Source: Diospyros lotus
Taxonomy: Eukaryota; Streptophyta; Magnoliopsida; Ericales; Ebenaceae
Assembly: GCF_014633365.1 (NCBI RefSeq)
Contig: NC_068340.1
Location: forward strand, 41,750,328-41,814,327
Direction of reading: 5' to 3'
DNA: 64,000 nucleotides
The notes under the pieces were generated by a model, which saw only the letters and a list, made by a program, of their open reading frames with translations, ran no database searches and was not told the origin of the DNA. Of the stretch, positions 10,095-20,883 are shown one piece after another. How positions within the stretch are numbered: the first letter of the stretch is position 1; every line of letters starts with the position of its first letter. Made by a program: the position numbers and the translations under genes.

Positions 10095-12151
10095 TGACTG
10101 CACTCTCACCCTGCAATTAAAACACAATAAAAACAAATCATAATAAAACTTTTATATTTTTTTTATTTTAGTGAGAGGTTTATACTCGCCAGTGTACGAG
10201 TGCAGTTGTAGTCCAAATTTAAATTTATATTTTCTGGATGAATCCAGGTCATCCACTGAGAGATTTATTTATGGCAAAAGAAAAAGAATGTCACACACAC
10301 GCACACGCATTTGGACAAATTGACAACAAGATTTTTTATGGTTTTGTTTTTAGACAACAGATACTAGAAAATAAAGTAAGGCAAAAATTGAAATAAACAT
10401 TAAACGTAAAAATATGAATTTGAATAGTGCTTGAGTTAAGACAATTTCAGTACCAACCCGTTGATTCCCAAAGTTTAGCATAAAAGATTAGCAACATTAA
10501 TTTAATTTCAGATATGAGAGTTTGTTATTAAATGCAATTAGAGATGATAATAGTTCTAGGTTAAGCAATCCCCATACATGATATGCGGGATTCTAATTTA
10601 AGCAACTACCATAAATCCAATTACAATTAATATACAAAACAACTAAATTAATCATCTGGGTTTGGGTATGATAGCGTTTCCAGTTCTAGTAACTCTCATA
10701 CATGGCATGAAAGCTCTAAGTTAGGCTTACGCTCCAATCCAAATCTAGTGATTTTTTAATAATTAATACACACTCATACTGAAATTTAAATTAAGGTTAC
10801 TTATTTAAAACGCAGCTTTCTTTGGGAATCATTGGCGTTGGACACTGTCCTTGCCTTAACCCAAGATTAGATTTAGCTACTCATCTCCATTAAATTAATT
10901 GACAGGAATTTAAATGACATAATTTAAATAACAAAATTTAAATGACAGGAATTAAAATAGAAGAAACTAACCGGCCATTTAGGCGGTAGATAATTAAAAT
11001 ACAAGAATTAAAATTGCAAGAATTTAAAGGCATAAACTAACCGTCCATTTAGGCGGTGAACAATTAAATGATAAAAATGAAAATTGCAAGAATTTAAAGG
11101 CATAAACTAACCGTCCATTTAGGCGGTGAATAATAAAGTAATAATAAATGACATAAGAATTTAAAAGAAGAAAGGAATGAAGTAAGATCACAAGAGAAAA
11201 TACTAAAGAAAATGAGAGAGAACAAAAGCAATTCTCAAAGAGAGAATTCTAAGGAAATAACTAAACTTTTATTCAAGAATAATAATCACACTTACAAATG
11301 CAATCAAGTGAGCTATTTATAGGCCACAAGATGCAATACAAACCACACAATTTCAATTATTCAATTAGACATAATTATATCTAATGGGCACTCACACACT
11401 TAAAGTTAAATGGATTTTAGCTATAATACACACCTAATATTAAATGGATTTTAGCTAAAATACATACCTAATAAAGCACTCATAAAGTTAAATGGATTTT
11501 AGCTATAATATCCACCTAATAGTTAAATGGATTTTAGCTAAAAAACACACCTAATAAAGCTCTCACATAAAAAATAAAAATAGATTTCTATAAATAGATT
11601 TTTAATCTTCATTAGGATTAAAAATAATCCTTGGGCCTTCTCCAAATAATATTTTCCATGGGTTGCTCAAATTGGGCCTTAATTCTTCATGGGCTTGAAT
11701 TCTTCATGGGTTTGATTTCTTCATGGATTTGATTTCTTCATGGATTTGAATTCTTCATGGATTTGATTTCTTCATGGACTTGAATTCTTCATGGGCTTGA
11801 TTTCTTCATGGATTTGATTTCTTCATGGGCTTGAATGCTTCATGGCTAAAAATAAAAAAAATAATTTAATATTATTAATAAATTATATATTATATATATG
11901 TATTACACATAGCACACATATATATTAGATTATATTATATATATAGTACATGCATGCATATAATGATGTATATGTATTATATATAATTTTATATATTATT
12001 ATTATTTACTTTAGAACTTCATTTCATTTATCTTTCAATTTAAACTTGCATATAACCATAAAATATATATTAATATCTAATTTAAACCATATTTAAGATC
12101 GAAAAAAGGGTATAATTATAACAAAATTTTTACAAAATTAACCACTAATCA
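10095..12151 (-). repeat. 5' LTR (element sense) of the gene-carrying retrotransposon
   Basis: About 2057 bp, collinear with 2722-4761. It drives transcription of the element on the minus strand. It contains ten 17-bp CTTCATGG units (11683-11845). Confidence 0.93.
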
Positions 12152-12396
12152 GGCGACAATGCAACTGTGAGGCGATGGTAAGGCGACAATGCAACTGCAA
12201 GGTAGAGATGTAGTGGCGAGGTGAGGCAATCGACGATGAGAGGAAGGTTATGAGAAGGTTATCGATGAGAGTAAAGGAAGGGGAGCGAGAGGAGAGAGAG
12301 AAACGGGGTGGGTATAGACCCCCTTGAAATGACCTTTTTACCCCCCTCCCCCCCTAAAAAAAAAAAAAACTAACATGGGTGAACAAAATTGCACTC

Positions 12397-12640
12397 CATA
12401 GCCGAGGCCATGAAGCTGTCTAATCACCATTATCGATGCTTCTCCCTCACAGCTTGTGCATTGTAATGTAGCTTCGACGTCTTTGGGCTGCTAATTTAAC
12501 CCTGAGTTACAACATATTTACACATTTAACAAGTTAAATGATTTTAGTAATGCAATTTGAGATTTTGTTTAAATTCTCATTTTTGTACATTTATAATTTA
12601 TAAATGAGCAGTAGATTTATATATAAGGAGGTACTCAATA
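12397..12640 (+). pseudogene. Family pseudogene, right half (3' end and UTR)
   Basis: Collinear with 33487-33712: the GCCGAGGCCATGAAGCT segment, the GCAGCTTGTGCATTG segment (C-terminal hydrophobic helix of the family) and the following UTR. Completes the pseudogene left half at 1956-2427. Positions 12641-12874 that follow are AT-rich and hold nothing recognisable. Confidence 0.75.
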
Positions 12641-12874
12641 TCTTAAAATTATTAGTAGCTATATAACTATTGTTATAGCAATATCATCACAGTGATATTT
12701 TATTTTTTTTGTCCGTATTTTCTTTTTCAATTTGGGTTTTTCATGTACATCTTTTGTGTTCTTTCGTGTACTTGATGTTTTGATTGTATTTTGTTTTTGG
12801 TCTTAAGCCCTAATAAACTTTAGTTCCAAAAATTGAAGCCCAAATCCATATTTTTGCTCCTTACAATTTTTTTA

Positions 12875-13330
12875 GTCCGTTACTTTAAATTTTCATTATT
12901 TCAATTACACACATCATATTTTTAAATCAATTTAACACTTCTACTTTGACTTTTTTTTTTTTTATAACTGTTCAAACTTTTTGTTATTTTCATTATTTCA
13001 ATTACATACATCAGATTTTTTTATTGTATTTTGACTTTTTTTTTTCTTGAACTTATATTTTTGAGTTAATTTAACACCTATTTTTTTATATATATATATA
13101 AAAAGTAAAGTACAAATCACATTCTATTTATGTCAAAATATAGAGATTAAATTCATTTGAAAATATAAGTTTAGGAGTATAATCGATATAATAAAAAGTT
13201 TAAATTGTCACATGAAAAAAAAATGTCAAATTATAGAGATTAAATTGACTTGAAAATATAATTTTAAGAGTGTGATTAAAAAAAATTATAAAAATATAAA
13301 AATAAATAAAAAAATATATTTAACCAAAAT
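12875..13330. repeat. AT-rich foldback (inverted-repeat) element, copy 1
   Basis: The left arm (about 12890-13090) and right arm (about 13115-13320) are imperfect inverted repeats: AACTTATATTTTTGAGTTAAT on the left corresponds to AAAATATAAGTTTAGG-type text on the right. The same structure recurs at 37243-37570 and 59240-59660, so it is a MITE-like family. It sits just upstream of the family promoter in two copies. Confidence 0.6.
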
Positions 13331-13379
13331 TCATACTAAAGTTGGTTCATTTTTAGTATGAACCAACCCACCGACCGCC

Positions 13380-13640
13380 CCCTATCGCGTCCTCTCTCTC
13401 TCTCTCTCTCTCTCTTCTACCTACCCCTTTTTCCATCGGTTTGGTTCATTTTTAGTCTCTTCTATTTCCCTGGCCCTTCTCTCTCTCTCTCTGTCTCTCC
13501 GTTTATATATGCACACAGAGGCACACACATCAATCTAGTTCTTTGCTTGCTGGTTACTGCTCTCTGTAAACTACATCAACATAGATCTTTGCCTGTTCAT
13601 TCAAGAAGAGTTGTGGCATTTCCTCCATCTCCTACAATTG
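13380..13640 (+). promoter_or_regulatory. Family promoter and 5' UTR exon 1, copy A
   Basis: A (CT)n pyrimidine tract (13390-13420, 13480-13498), a TATA element TATATAT at 13504-13510, a likely start region CACATCAATC about 25 bases downstream, and a 5' UTR exon ending CTACAATTG at 13640 before GTAAGATA. The same arrangement recurs at 14696-14973 and 61720-61995, and in an inverted form near 59697. The 118-residue frame across it is low complexity and I do not call it. Confidence 0.7.
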
Positions 13641-13780
13641 GTAAGATATCACCCCATGTTCTTCCTGAGAAAACCCAACTGTTTGTGCGTCTCAAACAAA
13701 ATGAATATATATGATATGAAGATCTTTTTTCTGGGTTCTTAATTTTGTGTAAACTTTAACCATGATCTATTGATCTACAG

Positions 13781-13976
13781 CTGGGTGATAGAAATTGTAT
13801 GTTGATCGATTGAGACGTTCTGACAAATATTTTTCTTTTAATTTTATTTTTCATTTTTCCCAAAGACTTGCTGGATTGACTTTTCTCTGTGGTTCATTCT
13901 TGTATTATCATCTGAGTCCTCCTTTTATTCCATTTCTTCGATGGAAGAATGGTGCAGATGATGTACTCTCCAACTG
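13781..13976 (+). other. 5' UTR exon 2, copy A
   Basis: Follows acceptor TGATCTACAG and ends CAACTG before GTAAGATA. Preserved at 60101-60286 and 62136-62331, and in part at 27990-28102, with the same splice sites. ATGs inside open only very short frames, so it is read as untranslated. The sequence 13977-14640 that follows is intron, collinear with 60287-60895. Confidence 0.65.
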
Positions 13977-14695
13977 GTAAGATATTTCCACAAGCTTTTT
14001 TCCCCAGAAAATAGAGACATTTTCCTGGAGCTTTTCCAGAAAATGAAAATATCTTCTGGGTTCATGAAACTGAAACTCTTCTCTCTTCTTTTGCTCTTGA
14101 ATATCCCAAAACCTGTAGCTTCTTACATGTCAATATACTGAATAGAAATCATATAAGTGTTAGCTTTGCCTGAAAGATTGATAAATGAACAGAAATCATG
14201 AAAAAAAAAAAAAAAAAACCGAGTACTTTCTTCTTTTTTCTAATTTCCATGTTCAGCTGATTTGTCCATTTTAAACATTCTGGCTGAAATCAGACAGAGA
14301 AACGGGGAAATAAATCGAATTCTGATCTTTCTGTTCTGAATTGGGGCTTAAGGAGATCATTATTGATTCTTTTTTGGGTGGATGAATGACAAAGTAAAAT
14401 GGGAAAGGGTTAGTATCTTGTGTTCTTTATGAACTTGTTTTTTCTGGCAAGTATCTGTACCTCTTAGATTTGATCACAATGGGAGCTTAAACAGTAGTTA
14501 ACATTATTGATTTTCCTGGCAAGTTCTTCTTTGACATTTCTTTTCATCACTTTGTGGAAAATCAACTTTAATCACAATGGGAGTTAATTTAATATTTATA
14601 TTTTTAGATATAAGATAATAAAATACATATTATATATTTGAGCAAAATTTATACTAGATTATACTTTTATTTTTCCACCAGTGGGTTGACTTGTA

Positions 14696-14973
14696 TTGAC
14701 CTGGCCCTCCCGCGCCGCCCCCGCCCGCCCCCCACCGCTTCCTCTCTCTCTCTCTCTCTTCTATCTACTCTTTTTCCACTGGTTGGTTCATTTACTCTCT
14801 TCTATTGACCTGGCCCTTCTCTCTCTCTGTCACTCTATATATATGCACACAGCGCGCACACATCAATCTAGTTCTTTGCTTGCTGGTTACTGCTCTCTGT
14901 AAACTACATCAACATAGATCTTTGCTTGTTGATTGAAGAAGAGTTGTGGCATTTCCTCCAACTCCTACAATTG
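14696..14973 (+). promoter_or_regulatory. Family promoter and 5' UTR exon 1, copy B
   Basis: A GC-rich stretch followed by CT repeats, TATATATAT at 14836-14844, CACATCAATC, and the UTR exon ending at 14973 before GTAAGATA. It is the nearest promoter upstream of the coding exon at 16195. Its own exon 2 is missing because the sequence jumps into copia gag at about 15103. Confidence 0.7.
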
Positions 14974-15071
14974 GTAAGATATCACCCCCATCTTCTTCCT
15001 GAGAAAACCCAACTGTTTGTGCGTCTCAAACAAAATGAATATATATGATATGAAGATCTTTTTCTGGTTTC

Positions 15072-15600
15072 TTAATTTTGTGCAAACTTTGAACATGATC
15101 TATTTTCTAACCTAATGATGTGAGTTGAGTTGATGCGCTTTGTCACATAAGTAGATTTTGACATCCGTAAAGTGTACAATTTTCTCTTTAGGAAAAATTT
15201 TCTTGTGAAGTAATTTGGCCTCATACAATTTTGTAAGATATTCCAAATATCATTTGTTGTTTTATTTCTTTCTATGCTAGACAATATATCATCTGCTAGT
15301 GCTAGATAAAGATTTACAATAGCTTTCCTATCCATCTCATTTCACTTATCGTTATTTATGAAGTCTCTCGACCTATCACTTATGGCCGCTAATCAATTAT
15401 CTTTAGGATAGCCTTTTTCTTTAACTTCCACAATGGGAAATTTCTCTTATTGAACTTTTCAATCTCAAATTTTGCCGTCATTGCTTCTATCACGAACTGT
15501 TTTGAGAACAAAATTAGCTCACATTATTTCATGTAAAAAATAATTGTATTTGTGAATAGTATCCCAGGATACGTGAATAGTATCCAGTACCTTCAAAAGA
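15072..15600 (-). pseudogene. Ty1/copia gag fragment
   Basis: The minus-strand frame at 15335-15072 has the copia gag features DRKAIVNLYLALADDIL, WNILQ and LKRKLYTLRM. Its start is missing and the 15350-15600 stretch is out of frame. It belongs to the insertion whose 5' LTR lies at 15672-16119. Confidence 0.7.
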
Positions 15601-15671
15601 GTGATCAATAATCTAACTTATTTTATGATAAGTTAATACATAAACACCTCAATGTAGTTTCTGATACTATT

Positions 15672-16119
15672 TATTGAGAAATAACACCGAATTAGAGTAG
15701 GGTCGCAATTGATAATTTGAGAAAAATAATAATAATGTAAAAAATTAGACAGATTTTACGTGAAAAATTCTCAAATAAATTAGGGTAAAAACTATGAATA
15801 AGAATAGAAGAATTCACTATATAAATAATAAGAATTACAAATTTTCATCTAAATCACAAGAAAATGACAACAATAATCTCTCTTGAAAATAAGAAAAAAT
15901 TCTGAATAATTCTTTCTAATTGTCTATTTTTTTCTTTAATAATAAGATACTGGGATACTTAACAAATGAAGTGAGTGGCGCTGCGTGGACAAACTCATTC
16001 AAAGCTGTCCAAGTGCACATCTTCTCGTTTCAATTTCGCTGCCTCCAATTCTTCTCTCCAGAACAATCTTTATGACATTATATGCATGCAGTCGCAATTT
16101 TTAATATTTGGGCACAATA
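15672..16119 (-). mobile_element. 5' LTR of a truncated copia element inserted in the family gene
   Basis: About 448 bp, collinear with the LTR at 62900-63387. On the minus strand it begins TATTGTGCCC. Just past its inner end a decayed tRNA-iMet primer site, TAGTATCAGA, lies at 15658-15670. Its right border abuts CTTTTGACATTTCG, the same intron position at which the copy at 62900 is inserted, so both derive from one insertion. The element's middle, its 3' half and the adjoining host exon 2 are lost here. Confidence 0.75.
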
Positions 16120-16194
16120 CTTTTGACATTTCGTTTCATCAATTTGTGGAAAATCAACTTAATCTGTTGCAGGGACGACAAGGTGGTATCAACG

Positions 16195-19100
16195 ATGTTG
16201 GATATTTTGGTTGCAGTGATTGCAGGAGCTTTTACTCTGTGTGCAGCTATTATACAAGGTCCGTCCAAGACACGTAAACCTGTATTAGCTAAACTTAAAC
16301 GTCTTGGAGCTAGTTTTGGTTCTATAATGGTCATCTTTTAACTTAAATCTAATAAAAATTTGAATATTAGCTACTCAAAGTGTACTTTTATGTGTGAACA
16401 TGGCATACATACATTCATGTCATTTTCTTGCAAAATCTAGGGTTTATCTTGCTTGAAGTCATAAGAATGTGAGATTCATACTGAAGAACAGAATGGGTTT
16501 ATTAGATTCTTGAAATCAGGGTTAGAAAATTCTCTCACATAGCTGAATGATGGAACATTCTTAAAGAGTATATAATTTAATTGTACTATAAATATTATGG
16601 TCCATTTTGCTTGATTTTTAGATACTTGAATAAGAATGTGATTGTTCCTTTTCTTGTCATTTTTGTAGGAACATTTACCTACCATAGCAACAAGAAGAGT
16701 AATGGTGAGTTTGATATATTAACGGGTTTATAGTTCTTTTCTTTGTTGTGACTTATTAGTAGAAACAATCAATCTTTTTTGCTTTCTCCTAAGTTCAATC
16801 AACTCTTTTTAATGTAGGATAAGTAATTTATTATAAAAAAATTAATTTTTTGTGATGATTTTAAAAATCGTTGCAAAACATGGTATTCTACAACGGTTTA
16901 CAAACTGCCTCAGAATACGTTTTTTGAGTGAGATTTTTTAATATTTTGCGACATTTTTTAAAAATCATTGCAAAATTCATTAAAAATTTTAATTTTGTGG
17001 CAATTTTTTGAAAATCATCCCTAAATTCAAAAAATAATTTAATAATTAAAATTAAATTTTATGATGATTTTTGAGAAATCGTCTCAAAATTTAAATAATA
17101 ATTTAACATTTGCGGCTATTTTTCAAGATCGCCGCAAAATTCATTAAAAAATTTAATTTTGTGGCGATTTTAAAAAAATTATCGCTAAATTAAGAAAATA
17201 ATTAAATAATTTTTAAAAAATAAAAATTATTTAATATTTGCAACAATTTTGTAAAATCATTAAAAATTTTAATTTTAAAAAATAAAAATAAATTTAATAA
17301 AATTTTAATAATTTTAAAAAATATATAAAATCTTCTTTTTAATTTTTAATCTTTAATTTATTTAATTTAATTCAATTAATTTATGCTTTTTAATTTATAT
17401 TAAAAAATATAAAATTTAATTATAAAAAATAGTAGTTAGATTAATATATAATTTATATGCACGAATATATAATAAGGAGGCTTTGCAGATCAGATGGTTT
17501 CGTGCGCGTATACGTGGAGGTCCTAGGTTTGAAATCGGCCACCCCTCGCGTGTGGTTGTAAAAAATTTAAAATTTTTTGAATTTTAAAATTCAAAATTTT
17601 TGAAACTTTTGCTACTATTTCGAAACCATTGCAAAAAATGACTTAGCAGCGATTACTCGAATGGTTGGTAAAAATTGTCGTTAAATACTCCGTGACGGCT
17701 GAAACTTTTCCTAGTGGGACAGAGTTCTTCTTAGATGTTGAAGTAATAGAAACAACCCTCTTTTTTGTAGTTTGGCTTTGTGATTTGCTTTATATTGTAT
17801 TAGATGTTGTTAGGCTATCTCTAACAATGTTCTCTATCTCAATTTTTTATTATATTCTCTATCTTAATTTTTAGATACTTGAATAAGAATATGATTGTTC
17901 CTTTTCTTGTTATTTTTTTTTGTAGGAAAATTGGGTTCCCATGACAACAAGAAAAGCAATGGTGAGTTTGATATATAAATGGGTTATAGTTCTTTTGTTT
18001 GTTGTGACTTATTAATAGAAATAGTTAATTTTTTTTTTTAAGTTCAATCAATTCTTTTTATTTTTTTTGGATGACACTCTATAATGGGTGTGCACCGCGG
18101 CTCAACTTCTTGATTTCGGTAGAGAAAGTAAATCGTGAGAGCATGTGCACCTAAGGATTCGAACCCGTGCACAACTCATTGGGGGATGACCGACAAGCAC
18201 TTAAGTTTCATTTTTTAGCCATGTGGCTCGGTCCCGAGGGGATCAATCAACTCTTTTTAATGTATGACAAGATGTTTATTTGCAAGTTTAATGTTAGATC
18301 CTAACAAATACAATATTTTCTTTCAACATGCACGGAAGCCAACAAGAAGGATACAAGTAACAATGCATATAACTCGCATTTAATTGATCATTACGAATGC
18401 ATGTTGTTAAGCGTAGAAAATATTTTTTAGCATCTAGAAATGCCATAAGCTTTTTCCTGTGGTACATGGTTCTTCTTAAACATCGGAAACAACCCTGTTT
18501 TTTGTAACGTGGCTTTGTGATTTGCTTTGTTTTGTATTAGATGTTGTTAGGCTATATCCAACAATGTTTTCTATCTCGTTTTTTATTATATTATAAACGA
18601 TTTACTTCATATTATGATTTTATCTTGAAAATTATATCTGCTCCAACAACACTTCCTATTATCTTTTCTATAAACTCCCTATTTCATTTATTTTTTAATA
18701 AAATTTAGTTTTATTTATTTTAAAATATACATAATCAATAATCAAATACATAAAATAATTAAATACACATATATAAAATTAATAATCAAATAAACAAATT
18801 AATAATCACGTACACATACACAAAATCAATAATCAAATACATATATACATAAAATCAATAATCAAATACACAAATCAATAACCAAATACACAAATACATA
18901 ATCACTCATCCAATACAAAAATAAATACAAAAAAATCTCAAAATCACAAATCAGTCTAATCTGTTCCTCGTCGTTGCCGAAGAAGCTGTTGTCGTCGTCA
19001 CCGCAACCTCCGCTGGTCACCACCGAAGAAGCTGCCGCAGCAGCCTCTGCTGGTTGCCGCCATCGCTATATTTGATCTTTGCAACTCGTCTGCCTTTGCT

Positions 19101-19967
19101 AGTGAATTTTGCCTTTGCTTTCGCCTTTGCCTGGAACTCATCTTCTTCGACTGTCCCCTCCCACCTCAGCTGCCCAAAAAAAGTTCTATTTGGGTCTCCT
19201 CTCAAATTATTTGAGTTGGGTCTAACTTTCATAGCAGACCCAAAATAAAAAATCAAGATATATGTAATATTTCTTTCTTTTTTTTTTTTTTTTGGGCAGA
19301 TGGTGCTATGAAACAATTAGCGTCACTCAAGGAGGAGGCTGAAAATCTGACGCAAGAAGGGAAGAGGATTCGGACGGAACAGCATCAAGTAGTCAACTCT
19401 TATAGAAGCCATGTTACAGCACTCATGCTACTTAGCCTATTTTATGGCGTTGCCTCTATCTATCTCCAACTAAGTTACACCGATGAGGTTAAGATGACAA
19501 TTCTCTTCTTCTTGGCCTTCGCGGTTGCCTTTAGGACGGCATTGACGAAGATCAAGAAAATATCTCAGTCGACTGGGGACCTCAGGAAAAGGCTGAAAAA
19601 TTTGCAGGACCGAGTCACAGCTTTTCAAAACCGCAAGCCTCACAAGGGGGGAAAGAAACTGCCTCTTTGGCAAATTGAGGGGCTGGGGGAAGCCATGGCT
19701 AAGGCCACGGAGCTATTTAAATCAAAAGATGAGCAGGCCAACGAATCATCGGTGCTTCTCCCTCTAGCAGCTTGTGCAGTTGCACGTGGGCGCTGTATCC
19801 CTGGTCTTTCCCTCTCGCAGCTTGTGCAGTTGCTTGTTTTCATCTGGTTGCTCGCCTCTACACATCCCACTGTAAGAGCTACATCTATAAATGTATATAT
19901 ACACACACATATATATATATGCCAATATATTCTCTTGTCTGTCTTTCTCATGGCCATGAGTTCATGA
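16195..19967 (+). CDS. Unrecognised multi-exon membrane protein gene (family copy 1)
   Basis: Inferred coding exons: 16195-16258, 16669-16704, 17926-17961 (optional duplicate) and 19300-19967, all joined in phase 1. Exon 1 follows acceptor GTTGCAG (exon from 16173) and encodes a hydrophobic helix (MLDILVAVIAGAFTLCAAII). The 36-nt microexons encode a YHSNKKSN or SHDNKKSN linker. The last exon encodes a charged helix (KEEAENLTQEGKRIRTE), a hydrophobic helix (LMLLSLFYGVASI), another (ILFFLAFAVAF), a coiled-coil-like stretch (DLRKRLKNLQDRV) and a C-terminal Ala/Leu-rich segment. I do not recognise the family; localisation to an internal membrane is plausible. A roughly 50-bp duplication near 19790-19830 probably distorts the C terminus compared with the copy at 49847. 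Exon structure is inferred from conserved GT/AG sites and from gene copy 2. I cannot tell whether it is still functional. Confidence 0.6.
16669..16704 (+). other. 36-nt microexon, first copy
   Basis: Flanked by TTTTTGTAG and GTGAGTTT; encodes TFTYHSNKKSN in phase 1. It matches 17926-17961 and 29166-29201 in length, splice sites and the NKKS core. Confidence 0.75.
16826..17695. mobile_element. Degenerate CACTA-like element with subterminal repeats in an intron
   Basis: Many diverged copies of a roughly 60-bp unit built from a GGCGATTTT...AAAATCGCCGCAAAATT-type inverted motif, typical of CACTA subterminal regions. The flanking intron sequence matches the paralogous intron at 18250-18540 on both sides, so this block is an insertion. 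No transposase, and ends not clear. A segment at 17476-17550 resembles a tRNA-type B box (GGTTTGAAAT) but is not a tRNA. Confidence 0.5.
17926..17961 (+). other. 36-nt microexon, second copy
   Basis: Flanked by TTTTTTTGTAG and GTGAGTTT; encodes KLGSHDNKKSN. Arose with its flanking introns by a local tandem duplication (about 16600-16825 versus 17860-18280). Including it keeps the frame. Confidence 0.7.
18061..18241 (-). mobile_element. tRNA-derived SINE with target duplication
   Basis: On the minus strand it starts CCCCTCGGGACCGAGCC, has a B box GGTTCGAATCC (complement at 18155-18165) and ends in an A-rich tail (T run at 18061-18068). It is bounded by about 18-bp direct repeats, (A/T)TCAATCAA(T/C)TCTTTTTA, at 18043-18060 and 18242-18259. 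The paralogous intron at 16793-16815 carries one uninterrupted copy, which is the empty site. Transcription would be by RNA polymerase III. Confidence 0.85.
18540..19290. other. Intron with a possible DNA-transposon remnant
   Basis: From 18543 the sequence departs from the paralog at 29510. It holds a GGCTATATCCAACAATG-type start (a fragment recurs at 17813), AT-rich repeats of AATCAATAATCAAATAC (18725-18900) and a GC-richer part at 18960-19250 with Ala/Arg-rich frames on both strands. This could be a Harbinger-like insertion but I found no matching ends. Confidence 0.35.
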
Positions 19968-20119
19968 ATTGTCACAGCTGCTGCTTTCAACCATTCTGCA
20001 AGGCTGTCTATTAATGCTAATCCACAGCGGAAAGGACTGGGAGTCTGGGATCAAGGGCGCTGCCCTGAGGAGGTGAACCATGAACTATGAAGCAATCAAG
20101 TCCCTGGACACAGTTTTCA

Positions 20120-20880
20120 GGCTTAGTTTGGGTAGGTTTTTTGTTTTTTTAGAGTTTTTAAGTTGACAGTGTTTAAACTGATTATAATATTTAAATTAGA
20201 TAATATTTAAACTAATAATATATTTGAATAAATTTACTTTTAATCTATTAGTTAATAGTTATGTATTTGATTCAAAAGAATTAATAATTTATTACAATTT
20301 GATAAAAAGACGAAAATAGATATATTATTAAATAATGTAAAATTTTATTATTAAATATTGATAAATTATATATAATATATTTATTATATATCTTTATTAT
20401 TGTTATATATAAATATGATAATTATATATATATATATAAAACAGTTCGATCGGCCATGACAGCAACATGGAAAAGAAACACGGACAGAGAAGATGAGGGT
20501 AACGGATGACCAGTGATGCAATGGGAGCAACGGTCGATGCAGGCGATGGCAGCTAAGAAGCAATCGGTGGGGGTGATGGCAGTGGACAATGGTAGTGGGT
20601 AGAAGAGCTAAAGAACAAGGCGATAAGAGACAGAGGTTGAAGAAGAATGGCATGATTGGAAATTAATAAAAATATAAGAATAAAATGATAAAATACTTGA
20701 TCAACCCAACTTATAAATAACTAGCGTTTTGCAAAAGCTATCTCCCAATAACATTTGCAAAACGCATAGCTTTTGCGAAATGTTAGTGAGATGTACCCAA
20801 ATATCTCACTGCTTTTCTTAATAAATTATAAGCCGTTGATACAGCTTATAAACGAATAAATTGCTTTGCCAAACGAGTCC
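20120..20880. mobile_element. PIF/Harbinger-like non-autonomous element
   Basis: Terminal inverted motifs GGCTTAGTTTGG (20120-20131) and, as the complement of the right end, GGACTCGTTTGG, with a 3-bp duplication TCA (20117-20119, 20881-20883). The length of 761 bp and the absence of transposase fit a MITE. A GC-rich inner stretch (20440-20660) may be captured sequence; its short frames are not supported as genes. Confidence 0.6.
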
Positions 20881-20883
20881 TCA

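Larger units (their letters stand above)
2722..12151 (-). mobile_element. Complete non-autonomous Ty3/gypsy (Tat/Athila-like) LTR retrotransposon carrying extra genes
   Basis: Two near-identical direct repeats of about 2.04 kb (2722-4761 and 10095-12151) bound an internal region of 5.3 kb and are flanked by a perfect 5-bp duplication GGCGA (2717-2721, 12152-12156). Read on the minus strand the LTR begins TGATTAGTGG and ends GTGCAGTCA. The primer site TGGCGCCGTTGCCGGGG lies at 10073-10089 and the polypurine tract AAGTTGGGGGGTA at 4762-4774. Internally there is only a gag remnant; protease, reverse transcriptase, RNase H and integrase are absent, their place being taken by a Cys-rich unknown frame and a LOG-like frame. 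By eye the LTRs differ by about seven substitutions plus one 17-bp repeat unit, so the insertion is young. Mobility would need enzymes from an autonomous relative. Confidence 0.9.
2428..12405. mobile_element. Mutator-like DNA transposon with a nested LTR retrotransposon
   Basis: The pseudogene is interrupted by DNA whose two ends share the inverted motif ATTTTGTTCACCC (left about 2449-2461; right about 12378-12390 as its complement). A 9-bp direct repeat CATAGCCGA occurs at 2428-2436 and 12397-12405, which fits MULE target duplications; a few extra bases at the left border blur the exact end. Without the nested retrotransposon it is only about 520 bp, so it is non-autonomous. Its GC-rich inner parts (2590-2716 and 12157-12310) may be captured host sequence, origin unknown. 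The uninterrupted paralog at 33470-33500 serves as the empty site. Confidence 0.6.

Noticed and set aside
2722..12151. Endogenous pararetrovirus
   Set aside because: Clear LTRs, primer site, polypurine tract and target duplication; no movement protein or reverse transcriptase seen.
13358..13714. 118-residue plus-strand frame
   Set aside because: Spans CT repeats, TATA region and UTR exon; low complexity and not conserved between copies A, B and D.
16101..16334. Minus-strand 77-residue frame overlapping exon 1 of copy 1
   Set aside because: Antisense shadow of a spliced exon with conserved splice sites.
17476..17560. tRNA-like segment with a B-box-like GGTTTGAAAT
   Set aside because: No cloverleaf, no A box at the right distance; lies in a degenerate repeat.
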